Source of the DNA: JAGTJU01 sp038257535 | GTDB lineage: Bacteria; Myxococcota_A; Polyangia; Fen-1088 | Direction of reading: 5' to 3' | DNA length: 7,104 nt | NCBI GenBank assembly: GCA_038257535.1 | Contig: JBBSJE010000299.1 | Span: 1 to 7,104, forward strand | Shown here: in pieces, positions 1 through 6,437 of the stretch | Layout: every line of letters begins with the position of its first letter | Position numbering within the stretch: position 1 is the stretch's first letter | Notes under the pieces: generated by a model | Told to the model about the DNA's origin: nothing | Seen by the model: only the letters and a program-made list of their open reading frames with translations | The model's database searches: none | Made by a program: the position numbers and the translations under genes

Positions 1-1580
1 TCGGCGAGATCCTGGCCCTTGCCCAGCAAGAAGCGTTCAAGGTAGGGCTTGATCACCAACGCAGGGTTCATCTCAGGATCCAAAGTGGTGCAAACGCCCA
101 GCAACAGCAGCAGCGCCCGTTCCAGCAGAACCCAATCTTTGGGAACGTGAAAGGCATCCCGCAAGTCGGCGAGCGACACATTCATCTCGCGCAGATCAAG
201 CAGGCTCTCTAGCTTTTGCTCGGCATCAAAACGAATGTCTTTGAGCGAAAACCCTTGCACCATCACTTCTGCGCGCAGTTTGTCGTGGAAGTATTCCACC
301 ACGCGGTCGAAAACTTCCGGATTTGCGCGACGGGAAATGAACCCCATCTCCTTCATGGCCGACACCACACGCGCGCTGTCGCGGGTCATCGCGCCTTGCA
401 AGAAGTTGATCATCCCCTTTCGCATGGCTTCGGAAACATGCGCGGTCGCCCCGAAGTCCAGGAATACAATCGCAGGGCTGCCATCGGCGCGTCGCTGCAC
501 CAGCAGGTTTCCGGGGTGCGGATCGGCGTGATAAAAGCCATCGACAAAGATCTGCTGGCAATAGGCTTCCACAAACAGACGCGCCACCGCTTTTCGGTCG
601 ACGCCCAACGCGTCCAAGCTGCGAACGTCGGCCACCTTGGTGCCTTCCATCCAGGTGGTCACCATCACCCGCCCCGTGCAGTAGCTCTGCATCACGGCCG
701 GGAACAAAACGTCCTGACGGTCGGGAAAATTGCCTGCCACCTTAAGCAAAGATGCCGCTTCCTGCCGGTAATCAAGCTCCGCCAGAACCATTTCGCGTAT
801 TTCGCGATACGTGGTGTCAAAGCCCCATTCAGGCAAAAACTGTTTCAGCACCCAGAAGATGCGTTTTAGTGCGCGTAGATCGACCCGCACGATTTGCTCG
901 ATGTCTGGGTATTGCACTTTGACCGCCACATCTTCGCCCGTGCTCAGGCGCGCCTTGTGCACCTGCCCGATGGAGGCCGAGGCTATGGGCGTGCGATCAA
1001 AAAATGCGAACACTTGCTCTGGCGGCCGGCCTTTGTATTCCTCAAGCAGGCGCGCCTCGATGTCTTCGTAAGGTCGTGGCGGAACCTTGTCCTGCAGTTC
1101 CTCCAGCTCTTTGCGAAAAGCTTCGGGCAGAAAATTGGCCATGATGCTGATGAGCTGCCCCACCTTGATGAACAGGCCCTGCAGTTCGACCACCGCAGCC
1201 TTGATCCGTTGGGCGTTGCGGGTATGGGCTCGCGATTCGGCGTCGGCCACCGCATCCACGCCCCGAAAGCGTGCCGCAAGCTTCAGCCACAGATAAGAAG
1301 CCGCCACTTGGCTGGTTACCGAATACACGCGCCACAACCGACGCACGAAATGGCGGGGTGACTTGCGGGGTTTGCGAAGCGGGCTTGCCGAAGGGGCGCC
1401 GGATGGCACACGCTGGCGGCCGGGGGGCGGGGGCTGTGCGCTGTCGTCCATCTTCGGGCGCTCAGGTTGTGTGGCCGGGGCGACGTTGGGCCCCCCTGCC
1501 AAAGGGGGCGTAGGGGGCGGGGTGCGACTGCTCCTGGGTGTAGGGCCCGGTGGGGAGGCCCCGGCGGCGGCGGCAGGCAT
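1..1580 (-). CDS. ABC1/AarF/UbiB-family atypical protein kinase-like protein, C-terminus cut by the window edge
   Basis: The reading frame is open from 1580 down to position 1 (526 residues), and the C-terminus lies outside the window. Numbered from the ATG at 1580, the hallmarks of the ABC1/ADCK/UbiB family appear in order: KVGQ (139-142), the alanine-rich loop ASASIGQVH (200-208), an ATP-site lysine in VAVKVQYP (K221), the ELDYRQEA motif (E268, D270), the catalytic loop HADPHPGN (351-358) and the metal-binding DFG (375-377). Known members support quinone (ubiquinone) biosynthesis or lipid homeostasis, usually at the membrane, and have ATPase or atypical kinase activity. The C-terminal membrane helices typical of UbiB cannot be checked here, so I do not assign ubiB itself. 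Residues 1-70 are Pro/Ala/Ser-rich, followed by a basic patch (RKPRK). Start choice is uncertain: no convincing ribosome binding site is seen. ATG at 1451 would place KVGQ at about residue 96, nearer the usual family position, and GTG at 1628 is also in frame. Family call sure; start not. Confidence 0.93.
   Translation of the reverse strand, partial: MPAAAAGASPPGPTPRSSRTPPPTPPLAGGPNVAPATQPERPKMDDSAQPPPPGRQRVPSGAPSASPLRKPRKSPRHFVRRLWRVYSVTSQVAASYLWLKLAARFRGVDAVADAESRAHTRNAQRIKAAVVELQGLFIKVGQLISIMANFLPEAFRKELEELQDKVPPRPYEDIEARLLEEYKGRPPEQVFAFFDRTPIASASIGQVHKARLSTGEDVAVKVQYPDIEQIVRVDLRALKRIFWVLKQFLPEWGFDTTYREIREMVLAELDYRQEAASLLKVAGNFPDRQDVLFPAVMQSYCTGRVMVTTWMEGTKVADVRSLDALGVDRKAVARLFVEAYCQQIFVDGFYHADPHPGNLLVQRRADGSPAIVFLDFGATAHVSEAMRKGMINFLQGAMTRDSARVVSAMKEMGFISRRANPEVFDRVVEYFHDKLRAEVMVQGFSLKDIRFDAEQKLESLLDLREMNVSLADLRDAFHVPKDWVLLERALLLLLGVCTTLDPEMNPALVIKPYLERFLLGKGQDLA
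1490..1509. repeat. GC-rich hairpin within a low-complexity block (GCCCCC-N8-GGGGGC)
   Basis: A perfect 6-bp inverted repeat (1490-1495 with 1504-1509) encloses an 8-nt loop. It sits in a strongly G/C-biased, repetitive block (about 1420-1575) that also contains a second GGGGGC run at 1513-1518. The block encodes the proline-rich N-terminus of the kinase if translation starts at 1580, or lies in its 5' leader if it starts at 1451. There is no T-run after the stem on either strand, so it is not a normal terminator. It could be a degenerate REP-like element or simply low-complexity proline codons (CCN). Confidence 0.4.
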
Positions 1581-1703
1581 GATGTCTGCCAGGGCCAACT
1601 CTTCGGTGTTGTCTTTGGGGGCTCCCACGGGGGGGCAGCATAGCGTCAGGAGGCGCTGGGGCGCCAACCGCCCGACCGGCGAAGTGTTATTCTGCCGCAA
1701 GCC
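1581..1703. promoter_or_regulatory. Divergent intergenic region between the kinase gene and the orphan gene
   Basis: This 123-bp gap must hold promoters for both divergent genes unless one start is misplaced. On the minus strand a weak promoter-like pair can be seen: TATGCT (1637-1642) with TTGGCG 19 bp upstream (1662-1667). Both match 4 of 6 consensus positions and the spacing is longer than ideal. Between them is a small perfect dyad GGCGC-TGGG-GCGCC (1652-1665). On the plus strand nothing close to consensus stands out before 1704; TGTTAT at 1685-1690 is the best -10-like string. An AGGAGG at 1648-1653 has no usable start codon after it. Confidence 0.3.
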
Positions 1704-2114
1704 ATGGCCGATCACCGACGACCCACACCACCGCCGCCCAAGGGCACACCTGTGCCCCCGGACCCGACGGCGCAGGCGGCTCCACCTCCCGATGAACCCG
1801 AGTTTGAATTTCCTTCTGAAGGCGAAGGCCGCGAGCGTGATCGGGGCGTCTCCGATTTCTTCCGACGCGCGGTGTCCGCGGGCTTCGACGCCGCCAGCCG
1901 ATCGAAGAACGACGTGCTGCGGGTGGCAACTGCCGAAATCCGCTCCTGGTTAGACAGGATGGATTTGGATAAGGAGCTGGTCAAGGCCTTGCAGAAGCTC
2001 ACTTTGGAGGTGAAAGCCGAAGTGCGGTTCCGCCCCAACGACGACGGCAAATTGATTCCGGAAACCAAAGCCCAGACCCACGTGCGCGGCCCTCGCCCGC
2101 CCACGGACGAGTGA
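1704..2114 (+). CDS. Conserved-looking small hypothetical protein with proline-rich N-terminus (136 aa)
   Basis: I cannot assign a function. Residues 1-35 are rich in Pro and charged residues (PTPPPPKG, APPPDEPE) and probably disordered. From about residue 48 the sequence looks helical and amphipathic (DFFRRAVSAGFDAASRSK, then EIRSWLDRMDLDKELVKALQKL). It ends in an alternating stretch (LEVKAEVRFRPNDDGKL) that looks like a short beta element. There is no signal peptide, membrane segment or cysteine. The layout (helices, then L-x-x-E-V/I-K-x-E-V/I-R-F-x-P-N-D) resembles small myxobacterial hypothetical proteins as I remember them, but this is from memory and unverified. It is divergent from the UbiB-type kinase, 123 bp away, and 89 bp upstream of kdgK in the same direction. 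The ATG at 1704 lacks a clear Shine-Dalgarno sequence. The opposite-strand frame through this region is also open, but it encodes low-quality Ser/Arg-rich sequence and is rejected. Confidence 0.75.
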   Translation: MADHRRPTPPPPKGTPVPPDPTAQAAPPPDEPEFEFPSEGEGRERDRGVSDFFRRAVSAGFDAASRSKNDVLRVATAEIRSWLDRMDLDKELVKALQKLTLEVKAEVRFRPNDDGKLIPETKAQTHVRGPRPPTDE

Positions 2115-2118
2115 TGAC

Positions 2119-2140
2119 TTTGGCCACCACAGCGGCCAAA
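2119..2140. promoter_or_regulatory. Inverted repeat TTTGGCC-N8-GGCCAAA in the kdgK promoter
   Basis: A perfect 7-bp dyad (2119-2125 and 2134-2140) with an 8-bp spacer begins 4 bp after the stop codon of the orphan gene and abuts the TATAAT box. It therefore overlaps the -35 and spacer region of the likely kdgK promoter. There is no T-tract after it, so it is a poor intrinsic terminator. A binding site for a dimeric regulator is the better reading. The regulator is unknown and not encoded in the window. Confidence 0.5.
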
Positions 2141-2146
2141 TATAAT
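2119..2146 (+). promoter_or_regulatory. Probable sigma-70-type promoter of the kdgK-eda operon
   Basis: TATAAT at 2141-2146 is a perfect match to the -10 consensus, in otherwise GC-rich DNA. The -35 is weak: TTGGCC at 2120-2125 matches 4 of 6 but with only 15-bp spacing, and TTTGGC at 2119-2124 gives 16-bp spacing. A good -10 with a poor -35 suggests dependence on an activator or control by a repressor. The predicted start of transcription is near 2153, leaving a leader of about 50 nt before the ATG at 2204. Confidence 0.6.
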
Positions 2147-2148
2147 GC

Positions 2149-2158
2149 TAAGCGCTTA
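2149..2158. promoter_or_regulatory. Palindrome TAAGCGCTTA at the predicted transcription start, LacI-family-like operator
   Basis: This is a perfect 10-bp palindrome with a central CG, lying 2 bp after the TATAAT and straddling the predicted +1. Even-length palindromes centred on CG with TAAGCGCTTA-like cores are typical of operators for LacI/GalR-family sugar repressors, and a site at +1 is a classic repressing position. The symmetry does not extend beyond 10 bp, so it may be a half-strength site. No LacI-family gene lies in the window. Confidence 0.5.
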
Positions 2159-2185
2159 TTTCCCAACTTTCGCCTGCGACCTTGA

Positions 2186-2192
2186 ACAGGAG
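2186..2192 (+). promoter_or_regulatory. Ribosome binding site of kdgK (ACAGGAG)
   Basis: AGGAG is followed by 11 nt and then ATG at 2204. It is the only clear Shine-Dalgarno sequence in the window correctly placed before a start, and it fixes that start for the kinase. Confidence 0.7.
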
Positions 2193-2203
2193 TTTTCTGC
2201 CCT

Positions 2204-3304
2204 ATGAGCATTCTCAACATCAAGCCCAAAACCGATTGTCGCTTCGACCTTGTGTCGCTGGGCGAGGTGATGTTGCGGCTCGACCCGGGCGATGGGCGCG
2301 TGGCCACCTCACGCAACTTCCAGGCGTGGGAAGGGGGCGGTGAATACAATGTGGCCCGGGGGCTCAAGCGCTGCTTCGGATTGGACACCGCTTTGGTTTC
2401 GGCCTTTGCCGACAACCCTGTGGGGCGGTTGCTGCAAGACTTTATCTACCAGGGCGGCGTGGATCAAAGTTTCGTCAAGTGGGTCAAATACGATGGCATT
2501 GGCCGCAACGTGCGCAACGGGCTGAATTTCACCGAGCGCGGGTTTGGCGTGCGCGGCGCCGTGGGCTGCTCTGATCGTGGACACACTGCCGCTTCGCAGA
2601 TGAAGCCGGGCGACGTTGACTGGGATCATCTATTCGGCAAGCTGGGGGCGCGTTGGTTTCATACGGGCGGCATTTTTGCTGCGCTTTCCGAAACCACAGC
2701 CTTGGTCGCCAAAGAAGCCATGGAAGCGGCTCACAAACACGGAACCATCGTTTCGTATGATCTGAATTATCGCCCGTCACTTTGGCAAGGCATTGGCGGT
2801 CAATCCAAAGCGCAAGAGGTTAACCGCGACCTGGCCCGATCGGTGGATGTGATGATCGGCAACGAAGAGGACTTTTCGGCATCGCTGGGTTTTCATGTGG
2901 AAGGTTTGGACGAAAGCTTTTCAGAGCTTGATCCCGCCAACTTTCGCAAGATGATCGAAGTGGCGCGCAAGGCGTATCCCAACTTTGCCGTGGTGGCCAC
3001 CACGCTGCGGAACGCGAAAACAGCCTCCATCAATGACTGGGCGGCGGTGTGCGCCACCAGCACGGATTTCTGTGTGTCGCTCGTGCGCGAGAATCTTGAA
3101 ATCTACGATCGCGTGGGTGGCGGCGATTCGTTCGCCTCGGGTTTAATCTACGGATTCTTGCAGAATAAAGGTGCGCAGTGGGCGGTTGACTGCGGGGCTG
3201 CACACGGCGCCTTGGCCATGACCACCCCCGGCGACACCAGCATGGCCACGCTCGCCGAAGTGGAGCGGGTTATGAAGGGCGGCGGCGCCCGGGTGGCGCG
3301 CTAG
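2204..3304 (+). CDS. kdgK: PfkB-family sugar kinase, probable 2-keto-3-deoxygluconate (KDG) kinase (366 aa)
   Basis: It would phosphorylate KDG with ATP to give KDPG in the cytoplasm. PfkB/ribokinase features are clear: an N-terminal strand with VSLGEVMLRLDPG (17-29), the substrate-binding GGGEYNVARG (44-53), YDLNYRPSLW (185-194, a pattern typical of KDG kinases), the anion-hole/ATP signature DRVGGGDSFASG (302-313) with catalytic base D308, and a C-terminal GAAHGALAMTTPGD (331-344). At 366 residues it is longer than the common KDG kinases of about 310. The extra length is mainly around residues 95-140 (RNVRNGLNFTERGFGVR), which I recognise as typical of a longer bacterial subfamily. The signature has Arg and Gly where classical members have Thr and Ala (DTxGAGD). 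The next gene is KDPG aldolase, 26 bp downstream, which uses the product and strongly supports this substrate over fructose or ribose. Specificity itself is inferred. Confidence 0.9.
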   Translation: MSILNIKPKTDCRFDLVSLGEVMLRLDPGDGRVATSRNFQAWEGGGEYNVARGLKRCFGLDTALVSAFADNPVGRLLQDFIYQGGVDQSFVKWVKYDGIGRNVRNGLNFTERGFGVRGAVGCSDRGHTAASQMKPGDVDWDHLFGKLGARWFHTGGIFAALSETTALVAKEAMEAAHKHGTIVSYDLNYRPSLWQGIGGQSKAQEVNRDLARSVDVMIGNEEDFSASLGFHVEGLDESFSELDPANFRKMIEVARKAYPNFAVVATTLRNAKTASINDWAAVCATSTDFCVSLVRENLEIYDRVGGGDSFASGLIYGFLQNKGAQWAVDCGAAHGALAMTTPGDTSMATLAEVERVMKGGGARVAR

Positions 3305-3330
3305 CCGGTGCAAATCAAAGAGCGGCACCC

Positions 3331-4020
3331 ATGACCCAGGCAAACAAAGCTGAGGTGATTGAGCGCATCGCCGCCGATGGCATTGTGCCCATTTTGCGCA
3401 CCCCCACGGCTGAAGACGCGCTGGAGATGGCAGAAATTTTACGCGGCGCTGGCCTGCAAACGCTGGAGATCCCGCTCACGGTACCGGGCGCGCTGGAGGC
3501 AATTCGCGAGTTGGCCGTTAGCTTTTCTCCCGACTTGCTGGTGGGCGCCGGCAGCGTGCTGAACATGGAGGATGTGATCAAAGTTCACGAAGCCGGCGTG
3601 CGCTTTGTGGTCACACCGGTGTTTGACGCCGGGGTGATCTCCTATTGCCGCGCGAACGCCTTGGCATGCTTTCCCGGTGCGCTTACACCCAGTGAAATTT
3701 TCACGGCATGGCAAGCGGGGGGCGACGCCGTAAAAGTGTTCCCCGCGTCGGCCGTGGGTGGGCCAGATTATTTGAAGGCCGTCAAAGCGCCGCTGCCCGA
3801 CATCAAGCTGATGCCCACGGGAGGCGTCACGGTACAAAATGCCGCCGCCTTCATCCGCGCTGGCGCGTTTGCCTTGGGGGTAGGTGGCGACCTCACCGAT
3901 GTGGCCGCGCTGCGCTCGGGAAAACGCGAACTCATTGCTGAGCGGGCTCAGATTTTCCTAGAGGTGGTGAAGGAAGCGCGCTCGCAACGCAGTCGCACGG
4001 AGATCCCAGCCGCGTACTGA
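3331..4020 (+). CDS. eda: 2-keto-3-deoxy-6-phosphogluconate (KDPG) aldolase, class I (229 aa)
   Basis: It cleaves KDPG to pyruvate and glyceraldehyde 3-phosphate, the last step of the Entner-Doudoroff and hexuronate routes, and possibly 4-hydroxy-2-oxoglutarate. Key elements are present: GIVPILR (17-23, phosphate-binding Arg), TLEIPLTVPGA with general acid/base Glu46, VGAGSVLN (71-78), FVVTPVFD (92-99), CFPGALTPSEI (113-123), Schiff-base Lys135 in GGDAVKVFPAS, and LMPTGGVT (160-167). Length is normal for the family (about 205-230); the last 15 residues are a polar tail. The ATG at 3331 follows a weak AAAGAG (3317-3322), and the 26-bp gap after kdgK indicates one transcript. No dehydratase or sugar transporter of this pathway lies in the window, so the upstream substrate is unknown. 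Confidence 0.95.
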   Translation: MTQANKAEVIERIAADGIVPILRTPTAEDALEMAEILRGAGLQTLEIPLTVPGALEAIRELAVSFSPDLLVGAGSVLNMEDVIKVHEAGVRFVVTPVFDAGVISYCRANALACFPGALTPSEIFTAWQAGGDAVKVFPASAVGGPDYLKAVKAPLPDIKLMPTGGVTVQNAAAFIRAGAFALGVGGDLTDVAALRSGKRELIAERAQIFLEVVKEARSQRSRTEIPAAY

Positions 4021-4052
4021 GTTGGCCTAAAGTTGGCCGCGTCCGGCTCTTC

Positions 4053-5303
4053 TTAAACCGAAGCTTTGGGTGGCTGCGGAAGCGGCGCCAAACGCAACGA
4101 CAGCAGCGCCGCCATCACAAACCCTGCCGCACCCAGGGCGTAGGGCCCCCAAGGCGCAATCAGCTCATAGGCCAGGCCGCCCGCCAACGGTCCCACGGCG
4201 CGGGCCAACGCCGACAGCGATTGCATCACCCCCAAGGTCATGCCTTGCACCTCGGGCCCCGCACGACGAGAGGTGTAAGAAGACAACGACGGGATCGTCA
4301 AGCCATTGCCGCCCGCGATGATCCCAGCGCTGAGCAGCAACACCATCAAACCCATCGTGCGCTCCGGCAGCACGCTGGCCGCCAAGCCCGCAAAGCCCAG
4401 TGCCAAAAGCGCAATGCCCATGCGTAACAAGCTGACTTCGCCATAGCGTTTGGTGAGTCTGCCAATCAAGCCGCCCTGCACCACGGCGGCCACGAAGCCA
4501 ACGAACGCGAAGATGCGGCCCGTGCCGGCCACCGACAGCCCAAAAACGTCTTCGTTGAAGAGACGAAACGTCATCTCCATGCCGGAAAACCAAAATGTCA
4601 CCAAGAACGACAGCGTCACGGCCAGGCCAACGCCGGGAATGGCTGTCACGTCTCGAAGTGCCGCCAAGTCGATGGGGGTCCAGCGCCGCCGCGACCATCG
4701 CCCGGTGGCGGCGACAGCGTCGGGCAAGCTGCGGCGTTCACGCGGCAAAGACTCGGGCAGAAGGCGCCACGCCAAGAACAAATTCAACAGCGAGGCCCCT
4801 GCGGCCGCAAACGCAGCCAATGGCCCTTCTCGGCCCATGACAACAACCCGACCCAATTCGCCGCCCACGGCCGGCCCCAGAATAAAGCCCAAGCCAAAGG
4901 CCATGCCGATTAGACCCATGCCTTTGGCGCGGGTTTCGGGCGTAGTGACATCGGCAATGTACGCTTGCGCCACCGCGATGTTGGCCGTGGCCATGCCGCT
5001 AAATAGACGTGCCGCGAACAACAACAACAAAGTGTCGGCAAAGCCCAGCAGGCTCATGCCCACCACAGAGGCGGCGATGCTCCACAGCAATACGGGACGT
5101 CGGCCCACGCGATCGGACAGCCGGCCCCACAGCGGAATGAACAAAAACTGCATCGCCGAATAGGCCGACCCCAGCAAGGTGGCGCCCAAATCGCTCGCGC
5201 CCAAATCTCGTGCCACGCCGGGCAAAAATGGCACCACCAGACCGAACCCCAAGAGGTCGAGGAAAACGGTGAGGAAGATCGTGCCGAGAGAAGCTTTCTT
5301 CAT
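4053..5303 (-). CDS. MFS transporter, DHA1 (TetA-like) drug/proton antiporter family (416 aa)
   Basis: An inner-membrane carrier with about 12 predicted helices in two halves joined by a charged central loop (about 185-215, with RRSLPD and RWSRRRW). TM1 carries Asp16 in FLDLLGFGLVVPFLP, as in TetA/DHA1 exporters. The loop between TM2 and TM3 has the MFS motif A GRLSDRVGRRP (60-70). TM5 has the antiporter motif C (GFILGPAVGG, 139-148). Length fits the family (about 400). The motifs point to proton-coupled efflux of a small organic molecule, but the substrate cannot be read from sequence, and TetA-like does not imply tetracycline resistance. It is 117 bp downstream of the deacetylase gene on the same strand and may be co-transcribed or have its own promoter. 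It ends 32 bp from the convergent eda stop. No Shine-Dalgarno is visible before the ATG at 5303. Confidence 0.9.
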   Translation of the reverse strand: MKKASLGTIFLTVFLDLLGFGLVVPFLPGVARDLGASDLGATLLGSAYSAMQFLFIPLWGRLSDRVGRRPVLLWSIAASVVGMSLLGFADTLLLLFAARLFSGMATANIAVAQAYIADVTTPETRAKGMGLIGMAFGLGFILGPAVGGELGRVVVMGREGPLAAFAAAGASLLNLFLAWRLLPESLPRERRSLPDAVAATGRWSRRRWTPIDLAALRDVTAIPGVGLAVTLSFLVTFWFSGMEMTFRLFNEDVFGLSVAGTGRIFAFVGFVAAVVQGGLIGRLTKRYGEVSLLRMGIALLALGFAGLAASVLPERTMGLMVLLLSAGIIAGGNGLTIPSLSSYTSRRAGPEVQGMTLGVMQSLSALARAVGPLAGGLAYELIAPWGPYALGAAGFVMAALLSLRLAPLPQPPKASV

Positions 5304-5319
5304 TGCGGGTAACCAAACA

Positions 5320-5353
5320 GCGTGCGCCGCTCTGGTTTGCGTTTATCGCACGC
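5320..5353. repeat. Inverted repeat GCGTGCG-N20-CGCACGC upstream of the MFS gene
   Basis: A perfect 7-bp inverted repeat (5320-5326, 5347-5353) with a 20-bp spacer lies 17 bp before the MFS start codon, inside the 117-bp gap. It is directly joined to the palindrome CGCCCGGGCG (5351-5360). It could be a regulator binding site or a leader stem-loop controlling the transporter. No consensus promoter is evident in this gap on the minus strand. In GC-rich DNA a 7-bp dyad can occur by chance. Confidence 0.3.
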
Positions 5354-5420
5354 CCGGGCGCATGTCACACGCCAAGAATAGGCAAATCGGCCGTCAGGGC
5401 GCCCTTTCTGCCGCGACGCC

Positions 5421-6437
5421 TCACAAACGCCAATGCGGACTTAGGTGATTGCGGCACGCTTGCAACGTGCCTTGGGCGCGAAGGGATCCGCTGGGAAAGC
5501 TTTCGGTGGCCTCCCCTGCCAAAACCTTCACGCAGGCCAAAACGGAATTGGCGAGGGCCGCGAGGTTGTAGCCTCCCTCTAGCAGCAGTACCAGCCGGCT
5601 TTGTGCGTGCCGCGCCGCCAAGTCCTTCAAAGCCGTGGTCATGGCGGCGAAGCCACGCTCGCTCAACTTCATCCCGCCTAGCGGATCCGCGGCATGGGCG
5701 TCGAATCCGGCCGACACCAAAATGAGATCCGGCGCGAACGCATCAGCCATCGGCAAAAATAGATCCGAGAACACGGCTCCATAATCTGCGTCGGTTTGCC
5801 CCGCCGGCAGCGCGCAGTTGCCGGTGTAACCACGCCCGTGGCCCAGGCCCACCTCATCGCACGCGCCTGTTCCGGGGTAAAGCGGATGTTGGTGTGCGGA
5901 AAGAAACAGCACGTCTTGCCGGTTCTCGAAAGCGCGCTGCGTGCCGTTGCCATGGTGGACGTCCCAATCCACGATCAACACGCGCTGCGCACCCAGCTTC
6001 AACGCTGTTTGTGCCGCAATGGCCACGTTGTTGAAAAAGCAAAAGCCCATCGCGCGATCTGGTTCGGCGTGATGGCCTGGCGGACGGCAAAGCACAAACG
6101 CGTTGTCCGCCTGGCCCTGCCACACAGCGGTGACCGCATCCACGGCCGCCCCGGCCGCCAACCGGGCGGCCAAATGGCTACCGGGTGACATATGCGTGTC
6201 TTCATCCAGGGCCGCATCAAGGCCAGCGAAAGTGCGCAGGCGATCCACGTGCCAGGCAGTGTGCACAAGCGCGACCTCATCGTCGCTGGCCTCACGCGCG
6301 GCGGCCACCGTGGTGTTGTGCGTGGCGTGCTTTTGCAACTGTTCGATGATGGCCTGCAGGCGCGCCGGCGACTCGGGGTGCCCAGCACCGGGATCGTGAG
6401 CCAAAAACCGTGAATCCCAAACCAGCCGCGTGCTCAT
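5421..6437 (-). CDS. Histone-deacetylase-superfamily amidohydrolase (class II-like, 338 aa)
   Basis: A zinc-dependent deacetylase of the HDAC/acetoin-utilisation/acetylpolyamine amidohydrolase fold, predicted cytoplasmic. The complete active site is visible: HPESPARL (20-27), the catalytic His pair H122-H123 in RPPGHHAEPDRAMGFCFFNN, zinc ligands D159 and H161 in DWDVHHGNGTQ, YPGTG (187-191), the third zinc ligand D246 in SAGFDAHAADPLGG, and the transition-state Tyr290 in LEGGYNL. The length is typical for bacterial members (about 310-370). The sequence resembles class II-type bacterial deacetylases more than AcuC, but the substrate (acetyl-lysine proteins, acetylpolyamines or another N-acetyl compound) cannot be told. 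Its ATG overlaps the TGA of the preceding sigma-54 regulator gene (ATGA at 6437-6434), and there is no ribosome binding site, so translation is probably coupled. An MFS exporter follows downstream. Confidence 0.93.
   Translation of the reverse strand: MSTRLVWDSRFLAHDPGAGHPESPARLQAIIEQLQKHATHNTTVAAAREASDDEVALVHTAWHVDRLRTFAGLDAALDEDTHMSPGSHLAARLAAGAAVDAVTAVWQGQADNAFVLCRPPGHHAEPDRAMGFCFFNNVAIAAQTALKLGAQRVLIVDWDVHHGNGTQRAFENRQDVLFLSAHQHPLYPGTGACDEVGLGHGRGYTGNCALPAGQTDADYGAVFSDLFLPMADAFAPDLILVSAGFDAHAADPLGGMKLSERGFAAMTTALKDLAARHAQSRLVLLLEGGYNLAALANSVLACVKVLAGEATESFPSGSLRAQGTLQACRNHLSPHWRL

Noticed and set aside
1648..1653. AGGAGG as a ribosome binding site for an unannotated or extended gene
   Set aside because: No ATG, GTG or TTG follows at a workable distance; the nearest GTG (1684) is 30 nt away and ATG 1704 is about 50 nt away.
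1363..1953. Open plus-strand frame across the kinase N-terminus and the orphan gene
   Set aside because: Composition is Gly/Arg/Pro-rich and it overlaps two better genes in other frames, so it is a GC-rich shadow.
1712..2104. Open minus-strand frame opposite the 136-aa gene
   Set aside because: Its translation is Ser/Arg/Gly-rich with no recognisable fold. It is the mirror of a GC-rich coding region; the plus-strand frame has the more protein-like sequence.
4021..4052. Possible terminator between the convergent eda and MFS genes (GCCG-CGTC-CGGC followed by TCTTCTT)
   Set aside because: The stem is only 4 bp and the T-tract is interrupted; the AGTTGGCC direct repeat (4020-4027, 4031-4038) does not form a good hairpin. 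It may function, but it is not supportable from sequence alone.
4450..5163. Long plus-strand frame inside the MFS gene (237 codons)
   Set aside because: It is antisense to an unambiguous MFS transporter and its Thr/Arg/Asn/Pro-rich product looks like a shadow frame.
5451..5468. Sigma-54 promoter-like GGCACG near TTGC (GGCACGCTTGC)
   Set aside because: Only 1 nt separates the two elements instead of the required 4, and it lies inside the 3' end of the deacetylase coding sequence.
5507..5537. GGCCT...AGGCC inverted repeat and CCCCTGCCAAAA string resembling the hairpin at 1490-1509
   Set aside because: It lies in the well-conserved coding sequence of the deacetylase, the similarity is short, and there is no evidence of a dispersed repeat from two imperfect copies.
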